The notes under the pieces are model-generated. The model saw nothing but the letters and a program-made list of their open reading frames with translations, was not told the DNA's origin and did not search any database. This document shows positions 56,210 through 64,000 of a stretch of 64,000 nt of DNA, one piece after another. Each line of letters starts with the position of its first letter. Positions within the stretch are counted from its first letter, which is position 1. The position numbers were made by a program, and so were the translations under genes. The stretch lies in assembly GCA_025403435.1 (NCBI GenBank), contig CM046354.1, forward strand, positions 41,365,779-41,429,778, written 5' to 3'. The stretch comes from Artocarpus heterophyllus (lineage: Eukaryota > Streptophyta > Magnoliopsida > Rosales > Moraceae).

Positions 56210-58244
56210 TGTTAGACATGTATGCTCTAAGGAGTAAAAATGTAATACGTTTTTGGAGACATTTTTATCAATAAAGAATTTATTCATTTATATATACCAA
56301 ATTTTGTCCTCTTTACATTCATATTCGTTGAATGTATGATAAGCAAACAGTAGTCTGAGACTATCAGTCTAAACCTTAAGAGTTGGGCATATGATGGGAT
56401 GATTATGCGGTAGACACGATTCTTAAGGTGATGGTCTAAAATATATGATCCGCAATCGAGGGAATAAAGTTGGGCACTTTATTCATGTAAAGATTGTTAT
56501 GTTGTCTATATCCCTTTTGGGAGATGGTTTGTCTTGGCCATCGGAGTTGGACTCCGTGAATAGAAACATTGGCGCGTTGTCATAGGTGACGATGTGTTGG
56601 ATCGGGACATAAAGTGAATTGATTTGGATTAATAATTCTGTCTTGGCAAATCGATTCACTTTAGACAATCATTTGTATTGTATCTTAATCCTGAGATGAA
56701 TAATGGGCATGTTGTCTCGACTTGTGTCTTTTGATGTACTAATGGGTGACTCCCACATCTCTATAGTGGCATGCATGCCGGTACGTTGGAGGCATGACTC
56801 TTGATAGCGTAGACTTGTTATTCATAGATATGGAATCCATAGCTCCTCTTTAGGAGTAATGATATCCTCTTATATGCGTTGTCCTGTAATTGGAAAACTG
56901 GAGCGCTCAATCATTTGGATACATAGGTGTAACCGAATGGTATACTATCTTTGGATGGTAAGTTTTCTAATGGTGAGACAATGGAACGTAAGATAAAAAT
57001 AATCGGGAAGGTAAGACAGAACTTGTCCTTAAGCCGATTATGGATGATCATATGGGGATGCGATACACTATGATATGTCATGGAGACTTAGCTACTCGAG
57101 CTTCGTAATTCCATACAGTTCGAGAGTGCAGCTCCAAGCTTTTAGTGGAGTAGCGTTGGACTTGATAATTGTGAAATGTATATCTGAGATATTTGGTTTC
57201 ATAATTATCATGAGCTTGAACTTTATAGGTCCATTTTGGTCCCCTTTGCTAGCTCACAAAATCCTGTAACGACACGGCGTGCTTTTCCAATAATTGGTGA
57301 CTTATGTCGGATTTATTAGATTGGTTTAAAATTTGTAAGAATCAAATAATTCATGTCTGTTTATCGGTTGAATTAATTATGTAAGAAAATTAGTTCAAGA
57401 TGAACTTGTTGAATTATTGCGTTCGGGTAATTCTTGTCTGTTTATCGGTTGTTTTAATTTTGGACAATTAGAACAAGATAAACTTGTAGAATTATTGTGA
57501 ATTGATTTATTTTCTTAGAGATTATCTTGATAAAGTTTGTTTTGATCAGATATCTTTTCTATTGGGCTATTTGAATCAAAACTGAGACTTTATCCTTTAG
57601 AATCTCGGGTAGAAAATAAAAGATTCGCGAAGATTTTTTCTCGGCAGTTCGGCCTGCCGGATGACGTGTTCGGCCTGCCGAACTGGCAAGTTTGGCCTGC
57701 CTATCAAACAGTTTGGCCTGCCTATCAGCGCACATAAGATTACGCATTTTTCACGCGTATCTTATCAGATATTGATCCGAACTTGATTCTGTTTCGATTT
57801 TTTGAGACCAAATCTGATATGGACTGACCCTAGGACCAATAGGTATAAAAAGGGAGTGAGTCTAATGATTTACTCAGATCAATTTGAGAGATTAAGAGTG
57901 ATACTCTTCTAGTGAGCATCTGAAAACTCCCTAAGAGCTTTTGTTCACAAATCACGAACACTAGCTTTGGGTTCTCTCTATTGGTTGGAAGGAGAGTCAC
58001 CGGTGGAAGAGCTGTACGTGTGAGCCCACACTCACTCCGGTTGTGGATAGAGAATAGCAAAGAAGACCAGTTGGTTGAGGCTCTTCTGGAACGTTACTTC
58101 TCTGCACAGGTCGCGGAGGTTCTTCAGCACACTGAGGTTAGTAAGATCTGTTTAATTTATACATATAACATGTCAAACTTGTGTTTTGGAAAATACTTTG
58201 ATGAAAATTTTTTTAAAATTCCGCTGCACACTTTGTTTCCAACA
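56210..58244 (+). mobile_element. Solo LTR F in the gag of D
   Basis: A complete LTR of 2035 bp (TGTTAGACATG to TTTCCAACA) with a perfect 5-bp target-site duplication, TGAAC, at 56205-56209 and 58245-58249. It is of the main subfamily (array at 57640-57735), not of the D type, and resembles the C LTRs. It holds the exact 16-mer GTTCGGCCTGCCGAAC at 57668-57683. No internal region remains. Confidence 0.95.
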
Positions 58245-59500
58245 TGAACAACGTGCTGCAAGCTCAACATGAGGATTATGATACTGCTAAGTAGATCTTG
58301 GATAATCTGGAAGACATGTTTGGAGGCTAGGCCTTAACAAAGAGGCAAGGGGCGCTTCGAAAACTCTTAAAATGTAAACAGAGACCGGGGATGTCTGTAA
58401 AGGAGCACATGATGTTAGTCATGGGTTACTTCATTGAGGCACAAACCAATGGAGCCAACATCGATGATGAAATCAGATGACTATGGTCTTTGAGACTCTG
58501 TCTAAGGAGTTTATCCCGTTCACAGCTACTTTTAATTTTAGTAATAGACGGGATATGACCTTAATAGAATTAATGAAATAGTTACAGGTGTTCGAACAAC
58601 TGATCATGGAGTCTCTTGCTGGTGGAGAGGCTAATTTCGCGGCTGCTTCTATTTCCAATCCCAACTCTAGGAATGGAAAGAAACAACGGGCCAAAAATGT
58701 GAAGTCTTCTGTACTTGCTAACAACAAGAGCAAGAAGAAGAAGAAGAAGAAGAAGGACTCGAAGAAGCTTAAGTGCTTCTTTGGCGAGAAGATCGGGCAC
58801 ATAAAGAAGCATTGCAAGGACTTCCTTTCCAAAGGAGGTAATTATGATCTTCTGTATTTAGAAACTTGTTTGGTTGAGGAATCTTGTGACATTTGGGTCA
58901 TAGATTACGGTGAAACTAATCATGTTTGTGTTTCTCTACTGGGGTTCATAGAAACGAGAAGTCTGCTACAGGAAGACTTCATACTTCGGACGGGCAATGG
59001 ATCCTTGGTCTTAGCAAAGTAGTGAGAGACGTCCATTTTTATTTTGATAATTATAGGAATTTAATTTTGTGATATTTTTTTATGTTCCTAAATTTAAAAG
59101 GAATTTAATTTATGTATCTTATTTATTTAAAGACTCTTATTTGGTTTCTTTTAATAATAAAGTGGTGATTCATAAAAACAAATCTTTTATTTATTGTGGA
59201 GGGATGCAAAATAATCTATATTTTATCACACCTAAGATGGAGTTACTACTTCATACTGAGATAAATGATAATAACTCTAAAACACTTAAAACTTCTCACT
59301 CTAATAAGACTTATCTTGGGCATTTACGCCTTGGTCATATTAACCTGAAAAGGATTCAAAGGTTGGTAAGGGATAGACCTTGAAGTCACTTGACTTAAAG
59401 GTGAAATCTTTACCTCAATGTGAATCTTGTTTAGAGGGCAAAATGACCAAAAGACCATTGGGTCTAAGGGCAATAGGGTCGAAGTGGTTTTAGAACTTAT
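58245..59500 (+). pseudogene. Element D gag C-terminus, protease and gag-pre-integrase
   Basis: This resumes gag at NNVLQAQHE. 58588-59022 has the lysine-rich linker and the knuckle CFFGEKIGHIKKHC (one zinc Cys replaced by Gly). The protease motif reads WVIDYGETNHVC, so the DSG core is altered. 59069-59383 continues to LRLGHINLKRIQRL. Several stops separate the pieces. Confidence 0.87.
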
Positions 59501-60289
59501 GCATAGTAATGTTTGTGGATCGATGAACATTTGAGCACGAGGAGGGTATGAGTACTTTGTCACTCTTATCGATGATTACTCAAGATATGGGTATATGTAC
59601 CTAATACACCACAAAAGCGAAACTTTTGATAAGTTCAGGGAGTTTTGGGCTGAAGTGGAAAAACAATTGGGTAGACCTATAAAGGCACTTTGATTCAATC
59701 AAGGTGGTGAGTACCTTTCTGATGAGTTCTTAGGATACTTATTAGAGAATGGGATTTTATCCCATTCGACTGTGCCGGGCACTCTATAGTAGAATGGCAT
59801 AGCTGAGAGAAGAAATAGGACTGTGTTGGATATGGTCAGGTCTATGATGAGTTATTCATCATTGCCTTTATCCTTTTGGAGATATGCACTACAAACTGCA
59901 CGTTATCTTTTGAATAATGTGCCCTCAAAATCGGTCCCTAAATCTCCTCACGAGTTGTGGATAGGCAAGAAGACATCCTTAAACCATATTTACATATGGG
60001 GATGTGCGGCTCATGTCTTGTTTAAGGATGTGAATAAGCTGGAAGCATGTTTGGAAGTTTGCACATTTGTTGGATATCCAAAAGGGACTAAAAGGGGTTA
60101 TTTTTATAACCCAAAGGAAAATAGAGTAGTGATTTCAACTAACGCAACTTTCCTTGAGGAGAATTACATGGATGACTTTAAGCCTCAAAGCAAAGTGGTG
60201 CTTGAGGAGTTAAGGAGTGATCCAATCATTTTGGGGGTTCTGGTAGAAACCACTCCAGTCGATGTAGAAAAACCAAATGAACTTGAATA
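59501..60289 (+). pseudogene. Element D integrase
   Basis: Frames at 59510-59820 carry [15 protein letters not shown] and [11 protein letters not shown], with TGA and TAG interruptions, then [10 protein letters not shown]. 59823-60290 is open ([37 protein letters not shown]). Inactive. Confidence 0.87.
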
Positions 60290-61969
60290 GCAGCCTTAGG
60301 GGCTTTGGCATAGTGGGAGGATCGGGCGTCAACCCGAGAGGTATATGTTCAATGGTGAGGCCTTTTTGGCTGAACCGATTGAATATGACAAGGATCCTTA
60401 TACTTACACAGATGCTATGGAGGATGTTGATTCGAAACTCTAGACAGAGGCCATGAACATAGAGTGAAGTCTATGGAGACTAATCGGGTATGGGAGCTTG
60501 TAGATCTTCCCAAAGGGATAAAACCCATAGGGTGTAAATGGATCTACAAGAGAAAAAGAGGAGTGGATGAAAAGGTTCAAACCTTTAAAGCTACACTGGT
60601 AGCTAAGGGATACGCACAAAAGGAAGGAATCGATTACAAGAAAACCTTTTTACTTGTAGCCATGCTTAAGTCTATCCGGATTCTCTTGTCCATAACTGCC
60701 ATTCTTGAGTACGAGATTTGGCAAATAGATGTCAACACGGCCTTTCTAAATGGCTATCTTGATGAGTCCATTTATATGGAACAACCAGACAGGTTCAAGG
60801 TCAAGGGTCAAGAGGGTAAGGTTTGTAAGATGCTAAAGTCAGTTTATGGACTTAAGCAAGCTACCCGTTCTTGGAACATAAGATTTGATCAAGTGATCAA
60901 GACTTAAGGGTTCTCACAAAATGTAGATAAACCATGTGTGTACAAACACATTAAGGATGGGAAGGTGTTTTTCTATTACTCTTTGTAGATGACATTTTGC
61001 TAATTGGCAATGATGCTGGGGCATTATCATCGGTCAAATTATGGTTGAACAAGCAGTTTGACATGAAGGACTTGGGTGAAGCTAATTTTGTTCTCGGGAT
61101 CTAGATTTTTTGGGATAGAAAGAACAAAATGATAGCTTTGTCTTAAGCTAGCTACATAAATAAGATTCTCAGGAGGTTTGCAATGAAGGATTCCAAGAAA
61201 ATTGGGCAACCATCTAGGTCTGGAATTACCTTTTCTAAGACAGACTCTCCAAAGTTTGAGGGAGAAAGAGAATACATGAAGAATGTGCTTTATGCTTCAG
61301 CAATGGGTAGTCTCATGTATGCCATGCTTTGCACACGACCAGATATTTGTTATGGGGTCAGGATTGTAAGTCAATTTGAAGCGGATCCAGGACCAAACCA
61401 CTAGGTTGCAGTAAAGCATACTTTCAAGTACCTGAGAAGGACTCGAGGTATACGCTTGTGTATTTGGGTGAGGACTTAACTCCTCAAGGATATACTAATT
61501 TAGTTTCCAATCCTGTCTAGATTCTAGGAGATCAACTTCGGGTCTTGTGTTTACTCTAGGAGGCAATGCCATCAGTTGGAGAAGTGTGAAGTAAGATTGT
61601 ACTTTCGATTCAACGATGGAGGCCAAGTATGTGGTAGCTAGTGATGCTTTGAAAGAAGCAATGTGGCTCTGCAAGTTCTTTGGGATTCTTCAGGTAGTTC
61701 CTAAAATGGACAAGGCAGTATCACTGTACTGTGAAAACAGAGCGGCTGTAGCTAATGCTAAGGAACGAAGATTTCACAAGAAGAGTAAGCATATTGATTG
61801 GAAGTATCATATGATAAAAGACTTTGTCGAGGGCGAGCATGTCACGGTGTGCAAAATCACATCAAAGGACAATTTAGCTAATCAATTCACAAAGACACTT
61901 ATTGGAAGAGTCCTCGAGAGGCATGTGGAAGCTATGGGTATGCGAGATTTATCATATTTACTCTCTTAG
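60290..61969 (+). pseudogene. Element D reverse transcriptase and RNase H
   Basis: 60464-60907 has [16 protein letters not shown] and [16 protein letters not shown]. The catalytic motif is FVDD (60982-60993) after a frameshift. 61183-61404 and 61616-61969 hold the RT end and RNase H (EAKYVVASDALKE, LYCENRAAVANAKE), finishing LSYLLS with TAG at 61967. The RNase H LYCDN motif has Asp-to-Glu. Confidence 0.88.
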
Positions 61970-61983
61970 TGCAAGTGGGAAAT

Positions 61984-63987
61984 TGTTGGACGTATATGCC
62001 TTAAGGAATAAAAATGTAATATGTTTTTAGAGACATTTTTATTAATAAAGAATTTATTTATTATTTATATACCCAATCTTGTCCTCTTTATGTTTATATT
62101 TGTTGAATGTATGTTTAGCAAAAAATAGTCTAAGACTATTGGTCTAAACCTTTAAGAATTGGGTATATGATAGACAGATTATGCAGAAGACACGATTCTT
62201 AAGATGGCAGTCCAAACCATAAGATCTGCAATCGAGGAAATAAAGTTAGGTCCTTTATTCATGTAAAGATTGTTATGTTGTCTATATCCCTATTAGGAGA
62301 TGGTTTGTCTTGACAATCTGAGGTGGACTCTACGAATAGAAACGTTGGCACATTGTCATAGGTGACGATGTGTTGGATCGATACATAAAGTGAATTGATT
62401 TGAATTAATAATTTTGTCTCAGCAAATCGATTCACTTTAGACAATCATTTGTATTGTATCTTAATCCTAGGATGAATAGTGAGCCCGTTGTTTCGACTTG
62501 TGCCTTTTGACATACCAAAGGGTGACATCTACATTTTAATAGTAGTATGCATACCGGTACGTTGGAGGCATGACTCTTGATAGTGTAACCTATTATTCAT
62601 AGATATGGAATCCATAGCTTCTCTTTAGGAGTAGTGATATCCTCTTATATGCGTTATCCTGTAATTGAAAAACTAGAGCGCTCAACCATTTGGATAAAGA
62701 GGTATAACCAAATGGTATACTGTCTTTGGATGGTAAGTTTTCTAATAGTGAGATAATAGAACATAAGATAAAAATAATTAGGAAGGTAAGACAAAACTTG
62801 TCCTTAAGCCGATTAGGGATAATTCTATGGGGATACGATACTTTATGATATGTCATGAAGACTTACCTGCACGGGCTTTATAGTTCTATATAGTTCAAGA
62901 CTGTAGCTCCAAGCTTTTAGTAGACTAGTGTTGAAGTTTATAATTATGAAATATATATCTAAGATATTGGGTTTCATAATTATCAGGAGCTTGAACTATA
63001 TAGGTCCATTTGGTCCTCTTTGCTAGCTCATAAAAATCCTGTAACAATACGGCGTGCTTTTCCAATAATTAGTGACTTATGTCAAATTATTAGATCGGCT
63101 AAAATTTGACTTAATTGGATTTAATAATTCATGTTATTTTATCGTTTGAATTAATTCTATAATTAATTTAAGAAAAACACAATGGTTTATCGGTTGAATT
63201 AATTTCATGAATTAATTCAAGATAAATATGTTGAATTATTGTGGATAATGTCTTATTTGTCTGGGTTTATCAGGATATGATTATTTTAATCAGATAACTT
63301 CTCTATTGGATTATTTGAATTAAAATTGAGACTCTATCAAAGATACCAGAAACTAATAAGATAGGAATTATCCAATAGGTTAAGATAATATCTATCGATT
63401 CAACCTTGGAGTTTGAATTAAAATTTGAATTGGAATCTACGATGGCACGGTCGACCGTGCCTTTGTATCATGGTTGACCGTGGCTATTGGACTCCAAGTT
63501 TGATTACGTGGATTCAAATTTGAAATTGAATCAAACTCAAATTTTGAAGCCTTATCTTATAATGATTGACCCCAAGTCCAACCTCTATGTAAAGGGGGTG
63601 AGTCTCTATTATTATTTAGATCAATTGAGAGATTAAAAGTGAAACTCTATTGTTGAGATTCTGAAAAAGCCCTAAGAGCTCTTATTCACAAATCACGAAC
63701 ACTAGCTTTGGGTTCTCTCAATTAGTTGGAAGGAGAGTCGCTTGGTGGAAGAGCTGCATGTGTGAGCCCACACTCACTCCGATCATGGATAGAGAATAGC
63801 AAAGAAGGCCAGTTGATTGAGGTCCTTCTAGAATGTTACTTTTCTTCACTGATTGTGGAAGCTTTGTGGTATTTACAAGGTTAGCAAGATCTGGTTAATT
63901 TATGCATATAGTGTGTTAAACTTTTGTTTTGGAAAATACTTTGATATAAAAAATTTTAAAATTTCACTGCATACTATTTTTCCAACA
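61984..63987 (+). repeat. 3' LTR of element D
   Basis: 2004 bp, TGTTGGACGTA to TTTTTCCAACA. It is preceded by the polypurine tract GTGCAAGTGGGAAAT. It carries the D-specific block (63405-63540), including an 18-bp perfect palindrome, and then AACCTCTATGTAAAGGG, a weakened TATA region compared with other LTRs. Confidence 0.9.
63405..63540 (+). promoter_or_regulatory. D-subfamily palindrome block replacing the GC motif array
   Basis: This occupies the LTR position where other copies have TCGGCCTGCCGA repeats. It contains the perfect palindrome GGCACGGTCGACCGTGCC (63444-63461), a second GGTTGACCGTGG, and flanking AT palindromes (TTCAAATTTGAA). The 5' LTR has the same block at 53786-53935 with CpG losses. 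Role inferred from position only. Confidence 0.55.
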
Positions 63988-64000
63988 GGGGCCGCACTTT
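63988..64000. other. Right flank of element D
   Basis: Thirteen bases beyond the 3' LTR, beginning GGGGCC. Too short to interpret. Confidence 0.6.

Larger units (their letters stand above)
24048..63987 (+). mobile_element. Copia LTR retrotransposon D, split by B and F
   Basis: The outermost element of the right block. The 5' LTR is in two pieces (24048-24579 and 53062-54360) on either side of element B. The internal region runs 54361-61983 and is interrupted by solo LTR F; the 3' LTR is 61984-63987. The two 5' LTR pieces share diagnostic bases with the 3' LTR (TTGGAYGT start, TTTATTTATTATTTATAT, ACATTTTAATAG) not seen in the other subfamily. Flanking pentamers TGGGA and GGGGC share only three bases, so the target-site duplication is decayed or misplaced. 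Without nested DNA the internal region is about 5.6 kb. This is the oldest element in the block. Confidence 0.88.

Overview
This is nuclear DNA of a flowering plant, AT-rich and dominated by retrotransposons. Two composite retroelement blocks (917-20330 and 24048-63987) cover about 59.4 kb of the 64 kb. The only intact host gene I can support is an intronless HSR203J-type carboxylesterase at 22105-23109, in a 3.7 kb island between the blocks. Evidence for a plant: Ty1/Copia and chromovirus-type Ty3/Gypsy elements primed by initiator tRNA-Met, a plant CXE-class esterase, and transition-rich decay typical of methylated DNA. A dicot is likely from the resemblance of the esterase to tobacco HSR203J, but no species can be named.

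Layout. (1) 1-916: anonymous flank with a GA/GT microsatellite. (2) Element A, 917-20330, + strand, Copia, LTRs of about 2.2 and 2.5 kb. Its 5' leader is split by a decayed Gypsy chromovirus G (3338-12414, - strand). (3) 20331-24047: gene island with the esterase. (4) Element D, 24048-63987, + strand, same Copia family but a different LTR subfamily. Its 5' LTR is split by element B (24580-53061, - strand). B in turn holds a + strand solo LTR, E (29064-31022), and a two-unit array, C (31168-48495, - strand; LTR-internal-LTR-internal-LTR). D's gag is separately interrupted by solo LTR F (56210-58244). Target-site duplications support the order: D, then B into D, then E and C into B; F into D; G into A. 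All coding regions of these elements are broken.

The most unusual signals are non-coding. The Copia family has a long 5' leader with a chain of five predicted hairpins, four centred on the palindrome CCTAGG, conserved in every copy where I looked. The U5 end carries a splice-donor-like site and a U-rich AG acceptor-like site sits just before the gag ATG, so the leader may be an intron. A short inverted repeat, TCGGCCTGCCGA and variants, is reiterated upstream of the LTR TATA box, again in the Copia leader, and again inside the LTRs of the unrelated Gypsy element; an identical 16-mer is shared across the two superfamilies. In element D the LTR motif has been replaced by GGTCGACC-type palindromes and the leader has largely changed in the same way, suggesting a paired cis-element that is exchanged as a unit. 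No tRNA, rRNA or CRISPR was recognised.
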